A DNA stretch of 64,000 nucleotides from NCBI GenBank assembly GCA_038503065.1, contig JBCAMK010000008.1:620001-684000 (forward strand). The letters run 5' to 3'. Positions within the stretch are counted from its first letter, which is position 1, and each line of letters begins with the position of its first letter. The DNA comes from Paragyromitra xinjiangensis. Lineage: Eukaryota; Ascomycota; Pezizomycetes; Pezizales; Discinaceae. The notes beneath the pieces are model-generated. The model did not search any database and had not been told where the DNA came from. It was given only the letters and a program-made list of their open reading frames with translations. The position numbers and the translations under genes were made by a program. Of the stretch, positions 23,513 through 34,875 are shown in pieces.

Positions 23513-24843
23513 AGAATAGAAAAAGCACTGCTTGAGAGCATTGTCAATATGTAAAAACGGAGCGAACGTTTAATATACTATGAAAAACAGGGGGGGGGGT
23601 AAGTTTAGTATACCATCACATACCATGACAACGAAACTTGGGCCCTCCACCTACCAAAACATCAGTGCGCTTCCAGTATCAGTGCACTCCTAGTATTAAT
23701 TCAGTAGCTAGGAAAAAAAAATTGATGTTTTGTAATTATTTCTAGTTGCGTCCTACCTTTTTCTAAAAAATTTCCACACTATCATCCCAATGGCAAATCT
23801 TGAAGTTGGTCAATTATTTGATTCTTTTGATTATCTCCAGTCGGTTATTGAAGGTTGGTCTATTAAAGACAAATTTACATTTCGTACCCGTCTTCGTGAT
23901 CGCCAACGCGTCGATTATTGTTGTTGTTATGCGCAAAAAGAGGGTTGTTTGTGGCGGGTGTTTACAACTGTTAACCTGTCTTGGGAGTGCTTTTCCGACG
24001 CGTACGACTTCGAACTCTCAATCATGGCTACGTCGGGTACCGTATTTACTCGGATAATCCGTTATTTCCGGTACCTCCGAGCCAGTTATGAGCAAGGCAG
24101 GGTAATGTCAATGATTGTTAGTGATATAATAAGAATTAGAGCACGCAGGCAAGAATAAAGCCAACTGCACATGGTAGAAGCAGCGGGAGCGGTCTAGAAA
24201 GTGTAGATATGTAGATACTTATTTTTTTAAACTAATTTTCGCCAGCTGCTACATCAGCAAAAAAACGGATTGTCGCCCGGTCCGCCCAATGCCTCAGCAT
24301 CAGTAAAAATAATTATCGCCTCCTGGAGTTTGGGCATGTCTCCCGGGGAGGCAATTTTCTCCTCAACCTCCATGTGCTCCCTGACCTCCTTGAGGAGTGG
24401 TTGCGCTACGGTTTCCTCCTGGAGGATATACCTAATCCTTTCGACTCCAGCTATCTCCTGGAGGAAATGAGTACTTTTCATTGCTGCAGTTAGCTTGTGG
24501 AGCGCCTAACAACTTATTCATATCTCTAGAAGGATAATGCTTCTCTTTCCCGCAAATTTTCAAGTACTTTGCTTAGTAATTGCAGCCAAGTACACAGTAT
24601 TCAGATTTTATTGACTCTATTCATTCAAATGATGCAGTATTGCCACAATGGATGTTAAGCATCCTACGCCTACTTCCATCTCACTCCTACTCTCATCCTT
24701 CGTCTACTCTCTCTAATCCTTCGTCTACTCTATGTTCTCCAAGTCCGAGTCCCTGACTATGTACAAGCTTCTAATCCTTGAGGATGCCCAGTTTCCCAAT
24801 CCACTCATGCTTCCAAGTTCCTAGTCTTGCGAGGATACTCAGC
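23513..24843. other. boundary region between host genes and the repeat complex
   Basis: About 1.3 kb of mostly A+T-rich DNA. It holds the short transposase-like frame at 23790-24158. A more G+C-rich patch at 24254-24500 opens with CATCAGCAAAA, like the TIR elements further right, but has no matching right end. A pyrimidine-rich stretch of TACTCT/CATCCTTC repeats lies at about 24670-24735. I find no intact gene. Confidence 0.45.
23790..24158 (+). pseudogene. fragment resembling a Mutator-like transposase N-terminal zinc finger
   Basis: This 122-residue frame starts with a pattern typical of the WRKY/GCM1-type finger at the front of Mutator-like (MULE) transposases: LFDSFDYLQSVIEGWSIKDKFTFRTR, then VDYCCCY, then EGCLWRVFTT. 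The second half no longer looks like the family; the His/Cys ligand pair that should follow is not visible and the DDE domain is missing. It is probably a decayed element remnant, although a small domesticated protein is conceivable. The call rests on pattern memory only. Confidence 0.35.
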
Positions 24844-24872
24844 TGTAACGGACCTGCAAGGCTGTTACATGC
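24844..24872 (+). mobile_element. first 29 bp of a TGTAACGG-type LTR
   Basis: The sequence begins TGTAACGGACC and ends GGCTGTTACATGC, matching the first 29 bp of the complete solo LTR at 53853-54585 with two differences. It runs straight into LINE coding sequence, so a 5'-truncated LINE was probably inserted into this LTR. Confidence 0.6.
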
Positions 24873-26049
24873 AAAATCACAATGCCTGACGGCAACGTGA
24901 TAGAGGCCGCAGATGTCCAGCGATGGCTGGGTGTCTGGTTTGACCGCAAACTCACATTCAAACATCATGTCAAGACCAAAGCTGCCTCCGCACTTCGAGC
25001 CTCCATGGCTATCTCCCGTCTCGCAAGCACAGAAAAAGGACTGAGTTACAAGGCACTCCGCCAACTCTACCAAACCTGTGTAGCTACCATCAGTGACTTT
25101 GGAGCTGAAGTGTGGTGGAACGGACAGATTGGACTCAGCAACACCATCCAGAAAGTCCAGAATCAAGCAATGCGCAAGATTGCTCATCAGCAAAAAAAGT
25201 AATTGTCTTCCAGTGAGATTATGTCTTCAGGGCCTTCAGTGTCTTCCAGAAGGCCATATTGCATCTGAAGGACTGGAAGACAATTTTTCACTTTTGATAT
25301 GTTATCATTCAGCCAAATCCGGTAACATATTTTTTGTCTTCCAGTGAGATTTTGTCTTCAGGGTCTTCAGGGTCTTCCAGAAGGCCATATTGCATCTGAA
25401 GGTCCAGAAGACAAATATCTTTTTTTGCTGATGCTGGAGCCTTCAGAACCTCACCTGTCCATGCCCTGGAAGCAGAGACAGGACTCCTTTCTACCCCAAT
25501 CAGACTGGACGAGTTGCAAAGGAAATATGCACTCCGAGTCCTTTCCCTACCCAACACCCATCCCATCACCTCCCTCTGCCCTGATTCCTGGCCTTCAACC
25601 CAGGAAAACAACAACCCAGATAGCTCCAACAACACTCCATGGCACCAAACCACCACCTCCCCCAAATACGAAACAAGACTACATAGGATACTGGCATCTA
25701 CCAACAAATGGGTCCAGCCACAATCAGAGATTGAATGCGTAGACAATCTGGCATGCCTGCCATGGCACCAAAACACCATAGACATCTACATTGACCCTGC
25801 AGACAAAGACGCAGCAGCAGAAAATCATCGGAACCACACAGCTGGAGACAGTACTAGGACTGATCGCCTAGTATTCTACACTGATGGCTCCCTCCTGGAA
25901 GGCAAAACAGGAGCTGGAGTTGCTGGTTTCCGCCGTGGTCACTCTGTGGTCAACAAATCCTACCACCTCGGCAAAGAAAATGAAGTCTTTGATGCAGAAC
26001 TTTATGGTATTGCAAAAGCCACAAAGCATGCAATCCTACAAGTACAGCG
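24873..26049 (+). pseudogene. 5'-truncated LINE ORF2 (RT C-terminal part and start of RNase H)
   Basis: This is a Tad-like LINE family different from the arrays further right. Conceptual translation starts in the late RT region (ITMPDGNVIEAADVQRWLGVWFD), continues through QAMRKIA and GAFRTSP-VHALEAETG (a hallmark of fungal and animal LINE ORF2), and reaches RNase H (FYTDGS with its first catalytic Asp, and the Glu of FDAELYGI). Two insertions break it: a 249-bp TIR element at 25185, whose removal restores the frame exactly, and an LTR at 26050, which cuts off the rest of RNase H. It begins mid-protein, as expected for incomplete reverse transcription. Confidence 0.85.
25185..25433. mobile_element. 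249-bp non-autonomous TIR element (CATCAG family)
   Basis: Both ends read CATCAGCAAAAAAAG inward, followed by related bases reaching TTGTCTTC. The 2-bp flank CT is duplicated (25183-25184 and 25434-25435). Deleting the element and one CT joins ATT-GCT to GGA-GCC, restoring KIAGAFRTSP in the LINE. Inside are two direct copies of a ~67-bp block (about 25203-25269 and 25338-25404) containing TCTTCCAGAAGGCCATATT. It encodes no protein. Confidence 0.85.
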
Positions 26050-26079
26050 TGTAACGGGTACGCCGTTACTGCCTCCAGT
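26050..26079 (+). mobile_element. first 30 bp of an LTR, inserted in the RNase H region
   Basis: It begins TGTAACGGGTACGCCGTTAC and ends with TACTGCCTCCAGT (26067-26079). It follows LINE coding sequence at 26049 and stops where the 3' tail of LINE copy M0 starts. The 13-bp end differs by one base from the site that flanks M1-M3. Confidence 0.75.
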
Positions 26080-29000
26080 GTTTTAGTGTTTTAGTGTTTT
26101 TATTCTACGGCCCTGATACTAAAGTATATCACCTCATCCCCCATCATACTACATAATTCCTCCCTGAAAAAACACAAACATACTAAGTTTCCAATCAAAA
26201 CTAAAACATGAAAGAAATCGTAAATCAAAGAAAAGTTCCCGACCAAATTTCTTACTATGACACGCTGTTTTTTATAATTGAAGTTTTTCGATAAAAGAAA
26301 AAAATTCTGACAAGTTTAACTGAGATGAAAAGAAAAGATTCCAATCTATGTTGGAATCATTGAAAAATTCCTGACGCTCAACTGTTCGTAATTTGCAAAG
26401 CATGATGCGATGATGAGATGAATCGAGTTCCCCACATTTGCAGTGTTTGGGATCGGTGAACGTGGTGGGATCAATGTGATGTAAATGATTTCGTATTCGC
26501 ATGAGTTTAGAGCAGCGTTTGCGCGATAGGTGTGCTAGGTGCTTTGGAATCTTCAAAGCGGTGGGATAAATGGATTTCATTGACCATTGTTGAAGAAGGT
26601 GTTTGCGTGGAAGGAGTGAAAGATGTCCTAACGTGAGGCGTTGCCATGAGTAGGGAGATTTGTTGTGGGCTAGTGTGGCGAGGCGATCAGCTTCCTCGTT
26701 GCCAGGAATTTTGGTGTGCGATGGTGTCCAGATGCCTCATATGGTGCATCCAATGTCTGTGAGGGTTTTGCAGGCGTTGAGGGCATGCCATAAGTGTTCC
26801 TTGTTTTGCGTGGGTCCTCCGAATAGGGCGCGTAGTGCGTTTTGGTTGTCCACACAGAGATAAATATCTGCGGGAAAGATGATGTTTTGCAATAGTAAAG
26901 TGAGGGCTTTTTGTATGGCGTGGATTTCTGCATCTTCGTTTTCAGCATGGAAGCCAAAGGCGCATGAATGTTGATAGGTTTGTGTGGGAATGCCGTGTCT
27001 GATGTGGATGATGTGTGCAGCTGCGGAGGTGTGCTCATCTTCTCGCTGGGAGCCGTCGGAATAAAGTAGCCATGCATCGGTAAGAGAGCCTATCCAGGAA
27101 TTGTGTTGTTGGGCGGTGGCTTCTTTGGAGAGTGTGGAAATAATGAGTTGTTGTACAGGTAGGTGGGGGCTTTGAAATGGGAAATTTAATTGTTCGAGTG
27201 GTAAGTTGCTTGTGAGGTTGTGAAGTAGGGACGCAATTCTTTTGAGGCCTGTGCCCTTGTATTCGGTTGTTTGTGGTAGTAATTGTAGAAGTGGAAGGAA
27301 GGCTGGATTTTTGGCGTTGCTTTTGAGTATGCGTATGGCATACTTCTGGGAGTGGTAATCGAGGAGTAAATTTAATGGCGGGAGGGCTGCTTCCCGTAGG
27401 AGATCTGATATGTGTGTGTGTTTGGGAAGCCATGTAATGAGGCGGGCGAGGTTATTGTAGGAGGGTTGGATGTTGCTGAGGACAGTGGGTGTTCACGTCC
27501 ACCAGATGGGGGAGCCCCAGAGCATTTTGGGTATGTGGATTAATTGTATTATGTGATGAATGTTGGCGGGTGTGAGGTGGATGGAATGAAGAAGAGGATA
27601 GATGGTTCCTCTTGCTTTCAGGAGGGAGGCTGTGATGTGATCGGTGTGTTTGTGAAAATTGATTCTTTGATCGATGGTGAGGCCCAGCACTGTGCTGTGT
27701 TTGGTCGGTAGAATTTGTTGACCATAGAGGGTGATGGGTATGGGTAGCGGGTCTTTGATTCTGGATGGTAATCTTAGATGCATGGGTTCGGTTTTAGGGG
27801 GGGAGAAGGTGATGTTTAGCAGTGAGCCTCGTTCGATTTTTAGGTTGAGGCGTTGTTGAAGTGTTATGGTGGCGAATTTTTGTGAGAAGCTCGCTTGTAG
27901 CATAGCGTTGTCATCGATGTAGGTGTTGGAGCGCGTTAAGTTAGAGGCAGTGGGTTCTGTGTCTAGGGCCGTGCTGTAAATTGTAAAGGCAATAGAAGAA
28001 ATTGGTGAGCCTTGGGGGAGGCCGCTGTGAAAAGGGAATATAGAGCTAGTAGTATTATTGAAGCGAAAGGAAATAGTTCTATTTGCTGGGAAGCTAAGAT
28101 ACCATTTGATGAGGTACACTGGAAATTCGTAGTGTGGAAGGATATTTGCCATTTGTTTGTGTATGACACAGTTGAAGGCTCCTTCTATGTCTGTGGTGAG
28201 AAGGGATGGTCGGAGTTGTTTTTGATGTCCGGTTGTGGCAGGAGTATCTAGCCACTGTTGTGCTGGGGTGATGATTTGTTGTAGCGCATTGATAGCGGAG
28301 ATGCCTGTGCGCCCTCCTGTATGCTGTTGGTTTATTGCGCCTGAATTGATTGCTGCTACTTCGAGTTGTTTTGTGACTTAGTGTTCGAGTAGTTTGCCTA
28401 GGCATGAGAGGAGTGAGATTGGGTGGTAGGATTTGGGCTTGGAATAGTCGCCTTTGCCTGCCTTTGGGATTGGTGTGATGATGGCTTGTTTCCAGATGTC
28501 AGGAAAGATGCCGAATTTTAATGCTGCAGTGAATATTTTTGGGATGAGGAAGGGGGAGGCCTGATGGGTTCTAGAAATATGAGGGTAGAGTATGCCGTCT
28601 GCGCCAGGAGAGGATGCCAGTGAAGTTTTGGCGAGGAGTTTGGAAATAAGGTGTGGGGTGATTAGCGGTGTGGTGTGGGATTGTTTTAAGATAGGAGGGG
28701 GAAGCCAGTTGTTGGGTAGCTCTTGTGAAGTATTTGTAACTGGTGGGAAGAAAGTTGAATGAAAGAGGTTGCATTGTGCGTTGAAATCTGATGCGTTTAA
28801 AAGGGGTTGTACGATTGTGGGGGGCCGTTTGCCATTTGTTTGTTTGATGGCTTGCCATATTTGTTTTGGATCATTTGAGGAAAGACGTTGGTGCCAGTGG
28901 TGTTTCTTGGCTTCCCTGACTTCGTTTTTCCATTGTTTTCTTAGGTTTTTGAGTGTGTGTTTGATGTGTGGTGAATGAGGGAAGTGCGTCAGTCTATTGA
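26080..29000 (-). pseudogene. decayed LINE copy M0 (ORF2 RT and RNase H), cut at its 5' side
   Basis: The 3' end is at the left: tail of ACACTAAA-like repeats, then the conserved 3' sequence with ATACTTTAGTAT, then ORF2 read leftward. The RT block 28152-27493 is open and carries GLPQGSPISS and YIDDN, but ends in a stop right after PIWWT. RNase H and the C-terminal Cys/His region (about 27433-26272) are split over several frames. The copy is more diverged from M1-M3 than they are from each other. It ends abruptly at 29000 within the EN-RT linker, where an LTR starts. Confidence 0.85.
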
Positions 29001-29030
29001 TGTAACGGGTACGCCGTTACTGCCTCTAGT
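29001..29030 (+). mobile_element. 5' piece of the interrupted LTR
   Basis: This is the first 30 bp of an LTR whose middle lies at 48455-48720 and whose end lies at 60681-61087. It begins TGTAACGGGTACGCCGTTAC, with a short palindrome TGTAACGG/CCGTTAC, and ends with the 13-bp site TACTGCCTCTAGT (29018-29030). The three pieces add up to about 703 bp and align along their length with the 733-bp solo LTR. Confidence 0.8.
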
Positions 29031-29213
29031 GTTTTAGTGTTTTAGTGTTTTAATTCTACAGCCCTAATACTAAAGTATATCGCCTCATCCGCCGCCATCT
29101 ACAAATAATTCCTCCCCGTTTTCAAACCAATTTTCTAATAAAAAACGAAAGAAATTTTTAACTAAAAGGAAAACCAAATCGATCATCCCCCTACTTATTC
29201 GTAACAGAAAATT

Positions 29214-32200
29214 TTATAACCCTAATAGGTTCATAGAAGAAAAAAACTCGGAAAAATTTAACTTAGACGAAAAGAAAATATTCCAATCTGGTTCTGAATT
29301 TTTAAAGAAATCTTGACGTTCTTTGTTTCTGAATTTGCAGGACATGATGCGATGATAGGAACCATCTTGTTCGCCGCATGTGCATATGAGTGGATCAGTG
29401 AATCCGGTGGGATCGATGAAATGCGCTTGATTGCGTATTTTAACAAGTTTAGAAAACCGTTTGCGTGATAGTGATGTAAGATGTTGCGCGATGTGGAGTG
29501 CGATGGGCTCTGAGGTGTTAGAGGCCCATGATTTGAAAAGATGTTTTTTGGGTAGGAGTGAAAGGTGTCCGAGGGTAAGGCGATGCCATGGGCAGAGAGG
29601 TTTGTTATGGGCAAATGTGGCCAGTTGATCGGCTTTTTCGTTACCAAAAATTTGTGTGTGGGAGGGAGTCCATATGCCACTGATGGAGCATCCTATGTTT
29701 TGGAGTGAATTGCGTGCGTTGAGTGCGTGCCACAGGTATTCCTTGTTGTGTGTGGGTCCTCCTGCTAGTGATTTTAGGGCATTTTGGTTGTCGACGCATA
29801 TGTGTATGGGAGTGGGGTGAATGATGTGCTGGTGTAAGAGAGCTAAGGCTTCTTGCATAGCATGGATTTCGGCGTCTTCGTTCTCGGCGTGATATCCGAG
29901 GGCGCAGGAATGTGTATATGTTTGTGTGGTGATGCCATAGCGTATGTGGGCGATATATGCACCGGAGGATGTGTGTCCGTTGTCGTTGAGGGAGCCATCT
30001 GTATAGAGAAGCCAGGCATTTTCTAATGTGCCTGTCCAGTTTATATGTTGCGTGGCTGTTTGTTGTTTGGAAAGTTGGGAAATTTGTAAGGAACTTGGTG
30101 TGAGGAATGGAGAATGAAAGGGAAATTCAAGTCTTTCGAGGGGTAGGTTATTGATGAGGGGTTGAAGCAGGGAGGCTATTCTTTTGAGTCCTGTTCCTTT
30201 GTATTCTGTTGTTTGTGGAAGGAGCTTGAGTAGCGGGAGGAAGGCTGGATTATACGCGTTGTTTTTTAGAATGCGTATGCCGTATTTTTGTGAATGGTAA
30301 TCTAGTAGTAAATTGAGCGGTGGTAGGGCAGCTTCGCGCAGTAAGTGGGTTATCTTGGTGTATCTGGGAAGGCCCGTGATGAGCCGGGCAAGGCTGTGAT
30401 ATGCTGGTTGGATGTTGTCTATGATGGTGGGTGCGCCTGTCCACCATATGGGGGAGCCCCATAGCATTTTGGGGATATGGACTATTTGTAGAATGTGATG
30501 TATTGTGGCGGGGGTGAGGTGTATGGATTTGAGAAGAGGATAAATGACTCCTTTGGTTTTGAGTAAGGAGGCGACGATGTGATGTGTGTGTTGATGAAAG
30601 GTTAATCTTCGATCGATTATGAGACCTAACATGCGGTTTTGCTCGGTGGGTAAGATGTTTTGATTATAGAGTGTGATGGGGGTAGGGATGGGGTCTTTGA
30701 CTCTGGAGTTGAGTCTTAGGTGCATGAGTTCCGTTTTTGGTGGGGAGAAAAGGATATTGAGGTGTGAGCCTCTTTCGATCTTGAGATTGAGGCGTTGTTG
30801 TAGTGTCCTGGTGGCAAATTTTTGTGAAAAGCTTGCTTGTAGCATGGCGTTGTCATCAATGTAAGTGTTGGAATAGGTGAGATTAGAGGGTGATGGTTCA
30901 GTGTCCAATGCGGCACTGTATATGGTGAAAGCGATGGATGAAACAGCAGATCCTTGAGGGAGTCCACTGTTGAAGGGTAATGTTGGACTTGTGGTATTAT
31001 TGAAGCGGAAAGCTATTGTTCGATTGGTAGTAAAGCTTTGGTACCATTGTATTAGGTATGTGGGGAATTTAAAGTGGAGAAAAATCGCAGTTATTTGTTG
31101 ATGGATGACGCAGTTGAAGGCTTCTTCAATATCTGTAGTGAGGATGGAGGGTCGTAGTTGTTTTTGGTGTCCTGTTGTAGCAGGAGTATCGAGCCAGGAT
31201 TGGGATGGTGTGATGATTTGTTGTAGAGCGTCTATTGCCGAGATTCCCGTGTGTCCACCTGTGTGTTGATGGTTTATTGCACCTGAATTTATTGCGGCGA
31301 TTTCTAATTGTTTAGTGATGATGCGTTCTAGAAGTTTGCCCAGGCATGATAATAATGAAATGGGGCGATAGGCGTTGGGTTTGGAATAATCGTCTTTGCC
31401 TGACTTGGGTATGGGTGTGACAATTGCTTGTTTCCATATATCGGGGAAGGCACCAAAGCGAAGGGCAGCTGTGAAGATTTTGGGAATGAGTAGGGGAGCA
31501 GCTTGATGAGTGTGTTGTATGTGAGGGTAGAGGATCCCATCGTGTCCTGGGGCGGATGCGGGGGAGGTTTTGGCGAGAAATTTGGAAATTAATTCTGGGG
31601 TGACATGAGGTATATTGGAGGATTGGTCTAGTGCAGGTGGGGGAAGCCAATCTTGTGGTAATGGTTGGTGGGAGGCGAGGATGGGTGGGAAGAACGTGGA
31701 CTTGAAGGCGTTGCATTGTGCTTCGAAGTTGGGTGCGTTGTGTAGAGGCTGTATAATCGTGGGAGGTCTGCGGCCATTGGTTTGCTTGATGGCCTGCCAA
31801 ATTTGTTTGGGATCGTTGGTGGATAGTCGTTGATGTCAGTGATGTTTTTTGGCTTCATTGATTTCGATTTTCCATTGCGTTCGAAGATTTTTGAGGAGGC
31901 TTTTGATGTGCTGTGGTGGATTGGGTCGTTTGATTAAGTGGTTGATGGTATTTATTTTCCTTTTCAGTTTGGAAAGTTCATTGGTCCACCAGCCTTTGGA
32001 ATGTTGGCTGGGTTTCGATAGGGGTATGGCCGTGATGGTGGCTAGTTGTATGAGGGAGTTGAGCTTTTCGCATTCTTTGGTGGTTTCGTTGGCGTTGGTG
32101 GGTTGGGAATTATTGAGTGCTGATTGTTTTATTATGTTGTGGAATTGAGTCCAGTTTGCTTTGCTGAGGTTGTGTTTGGGTGTTGCTGTGGGTTTTGGCG

Positions 32201-32906
32201 GGAGAAAGATGGTGGTTGTGATTAAGGTGTGATCAGAGTTATCTCTTAGACCTTGATCGGATTGCCATGTTATGAGGTATTGTTGTGTGTTTTTGAATAA
32301 TGTGAGATCGATGATGGAATTTCTGTTGCCATTTCTAGGGAAATGCGTGAAGGTTCCTGGGTGATTGATGAGTTGGTAGCTGTGATCTTCTAGCCAGTCC
32401 ACGAGTTGGTTGGCTGTGGTTCTGGTTCTGTTTATGGAGGTGCGGTGGGTATCTGTTTCGAGTCCATACCACCCTGTGTGGTGTAGGTTTGTGTCTGCTA
32501 GTATTATGTGCATAGGGAGAAAGTTGTGCATGTTGAGGTAAGTGTGTGTTGTGGGTGTGTGGTTGGCGTAGATGTTTGAAATTTCAATGTCGCCTATGGC
32601 TGTGGTGATTATGATTGAAATGGCGTTGTTAAAGAAGGAAGTTGATATTCGTGGATTTAGGTTCATGTTTGCGTTTATGTAAGTGACGCATTTGGGATTT
32701 TGGTTCGTTGGTGAAAAGCGATGAAAATTTGTGATGTTTGGTGGTAGCCCTTGGGTTTCTGACCATGGGTCTTGCAAGGCGAGTATGGCGAGTTGGGTGT
32801 TGATGTTCGCATGATGGAGTACTGAGAGAGTGGAGGCCTTTCCTTTAGCGCAATTCAGTTGTTGCACTTGGGCTATGCCTGTGATCTGTGTTGTGTGTTT
32901 AATCAT
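29214..32906 (-). pseudogene. LINE M1 ORF2, one nonsense codon
   Basis: The frame runs from ATG 32906 to the stop at 29214, 1,231 codons, exactly the length of intact M2 ORF2. The only defect I find is a TGA at 31838-31836 replacing the Trp of a KKHHWHQRLS segment between endonuclease and RT. APE endonuclease, RT (GLPQGSAVSS, YIDDN), RNase H (YTDGSLNDNG, DNQNALKS) and the C-terminal CTCG...HRIMSC motif are otherwise present. The change is a single G-to-A on the coding strand. Confidence 0.85.
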
Positions 32907-34332
32907 TACGGTTGTTAGTTTTTTGTGCGCGTTGAGCAAGGTAGAGTGCTCTGGTCTTCATTTTTTCGGGGCAGTCAATGGCGGTGTGTTGGTTGGTGTT
33001 GCAGCAGGCGCATCTGAGTGGCATATGTGTGCATCTGGCGCCACCTTTGCATGTGATTTGGTCGCATTTGTGGTCTTTGGTGTGGTGAGCAAGTGCGCAG
33101 ATGGCACAGGCAACTTCTTGTTTGCAGGTGGCGTCGTGGTGTCCCAATTTTTGACAGTTTCGGCATTGAGTGGTGGGGTTGATGGGATGGTATTCACGGA
33201 TTTTGCAGGTGGCATTTAGGATGTTGAGGTAGGTGAAGCCTAGGGTTTTAAGGGTGTCTCTGGCCGGCAGGGCAATGACGATGGAGGAAGCTTTTTTGCC
33301 GATACGTTTTTCTTCAGTGGATAGCCATCTTGGGGCTTGGGCTAGTTGTACGTCGGGTAGGGCGGCTTGAAGGGCATTGGTGATGGTGGTGGGTGTGACG
33401 GGTTCAAGGTTAAAATTGAGTGGGACAGCGTCTATGATAAATTTTGACCACCTGCTGTTGATTCTGATGTTGGTGATTGGAATTTTGAGGAGGTTGCATG
33501 CTGAGGTGATTTCATGTTCATATTGTTCGATGAACTTGTCAGCTGCTTCATTGGGTTTGGTGGTGAGGATGAGGTTGTCGTTGTTGGTTTTGCGAACGGC
33601 TAGGATGCATGTATTAACGGCTCCTAGACGGTTGTTGATGGCGTTGAGTATGGAGTCTGGGGTGGCTGAGATGGGAAGGGGTTCGGTAAGTTCAAGTATG
33701 ATTTCTCTTTTGTCAGTGGTGAAATCAGGCTTATATAGTGGTTGGATTTTTGGAGTTTTGCGATTGGTGACGGTGGTGAAATTACTTTCGCCAGGTGATG
33801 TTGTGGCTTTGCTGGCGTAGGTTTCTTGTGCTTTGTTGGTGGTGTTAGAAGGTTTGCTAGTGTTTGTGGTGGGAGGTTTGTTGTTTGCGGCAGGGATGTT
33901 GGTTTTGGCGCTTTGGTTGGTTTGAAGGTGTAGAAGTCTGGCATCTAAGGAGCGGACGGTGTTTTGGAGGGAAATATTTTGAGCCTTGATTTCCGCGAGT
34001 TTAGAGGTAGTGTTGGTGTTTTGGATGTTATTGAATTTGATTTGGGCTAGGAGAGTGTCCATTTGTCTATCAAATTCGTTCTTCATTGAGTTGAATTGGC
34101 TCTGGATGAACCAAGCGAGATAGTTGGTGGTGGTGGCATTGGTCATGTTTGCCATTTCTTCGGCAGGGATTTGTGTGAAGTTGAGGTTGGAGTTAAATTC
34201 CTGGCCTCCGATGCTTTCATCATCATTGTGTTCACTGGAGGAGCTGCTGTGGTTGGAGTCGGGTTTGTCTTCCATAGGGAGATCTGTGGGATCAAAGGCG
34301 GAGAGGGCAGTGCTGCCTTCGGGTGCAGACAT
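32899..34332 (-). CDS. LINE M1 ORF1 (RNA-binding zinc-knuckle protein)
   Basis: An intact 477-residue protein. The N-terminus is acidic and Ser-rich (SSSSSEHNDDESIGG), followed by a coiled coil at about residues 70-150 and a Thr/Asn/Pro-rich linker. A central domain at about 200-345 may be RRM-like, and Cys/His knuckles occupy about residues 385-455 (CRNCQKLGHHDATC, then CAICALAHHTKDHKC and CACCNTNQHTAIDC). This layout is standard for ORF1 of Tad/I-type LINEs, which coats the element RNA. Its stop codon overlaps the ORF2 start in ATGATTAA. Confidence 0.88.
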   Translation of the reverse strand: MSAPEGSTALSAFDPTDLPMEDKPDSNHSSSSSEHNDDESIGGQEFNSNLNFTQIPAEEMANMTNATTTNYLAWFIQSQFNSMKNEFDRQMDTLLAQIKFNNIQNTNTTSKLAEIKAQNISLQNTVRSLDARLLHLQTNQSAKTNIPAANNKPPTTNTSKPSNTTNKAQETYASKATTSPGESNFTTVTNRKTPKIQPLYKPDFTTDKREIILELTEPLPISATPDSILNAINNRLGAVNTCILAVRKTNNDNLILTTKPNEAADKFIEQYEHEITSACNLLKIPITNIRINSRWSKFIIDAVPLNFNLEPVTPTTITNALQAALPDVQLAQAPRWLSTEEKRIGKKASSIVIALPARDTLKTLGFTYLNILNATCKIREYHPINPTTQCRNCQKLGHHDATCKQEVACAICALAHHTKDHKCDQITCKGGARCTHMPLRCACCNTNQHTAIDCPEKMKTRALYLAQRAQKTNNRND

Positions 34333-34664
34333 GTTGGAGGTTCGGGTGAAATGGGGGGAGAGGTGGCTGGATGTGCGTTTGCGTCCAGCAAGAGGTGTGG
34401 GTGTGATGGGTGCCCAAACAAGTCGGACGGGAGTTGCGGGTGGTGATGGCGATACTCTGGGGGGAGTATTGGGAGCCAGGTTGATGGGAGAGCGATGGGA
34501 GTGATGAATTCCCAGATGCAGGGTGGGGTGTGATGATAAACGAGGCCAAAGAGATAAAGACTTTTGGTTCTGTGAAATTCTGGGAGAGGTGGTTTGTGGT
34601 GTTGAGTTTGCGGTCGGAGATGATGAAGGAAGAACAGAAGCGAGGTGGACGGTCGCTTGTTATA

Positions 34665-34677
34665 TACTGCCTCTAGT
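34665..34677. repeat. LINE target site between M1 and M2
   Basis: TACTGCCTCTAGT, identical to 29018-29030, 42781-42793 and 48442-48454. It is the only sequence between the 5' end of M1 and the 3' tail of M2. Confidence 0.85.
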
Positions 34678-34875
34678 GTTTTAGTGTTTTAGTGTTTTAA
34701 TTCTACGGCCCTAGTACTAAAGTATATCGCCTCATCCACCACCAACTACAAATAATTCCTCCCCTATTTTCTTAAACAAATTTAACAAACAAAACGAAAA
34801 ATAAAAGAAAAAAAAATTTTACCAACGAAAATAACTGAAAAGCATAACAATCATTTCTTTGCTAACCAAGCGATT

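Larger units (their letters stand above)
29031..34664 (-). mobile_element. LINE copy M1 (complete, 5.63 kb)
   Basis: A full-length minus-strand element: 5' leader (34664-34333), ORF1, ORF2 overlapping by 8 nt, 3' UTR and a tail of three AGTGTTTT units as read on the plus strand. It is flanked on both sides by TACTGCCTCTAGT (29018-29030 and 34665-34677). The right-hand copy is also the left flank of M2, so the elements are head to tail without extra DNA. Confidence 0.9.

Noticed and set aside
24254..24500. Fourth CATCAG-family element
   Set aside because: The left side begins CATCAGCAAAA, but no inverted end or duplication can be found; only a weak partial match (TTTTCATTGCTGCAG) lies near 24475.
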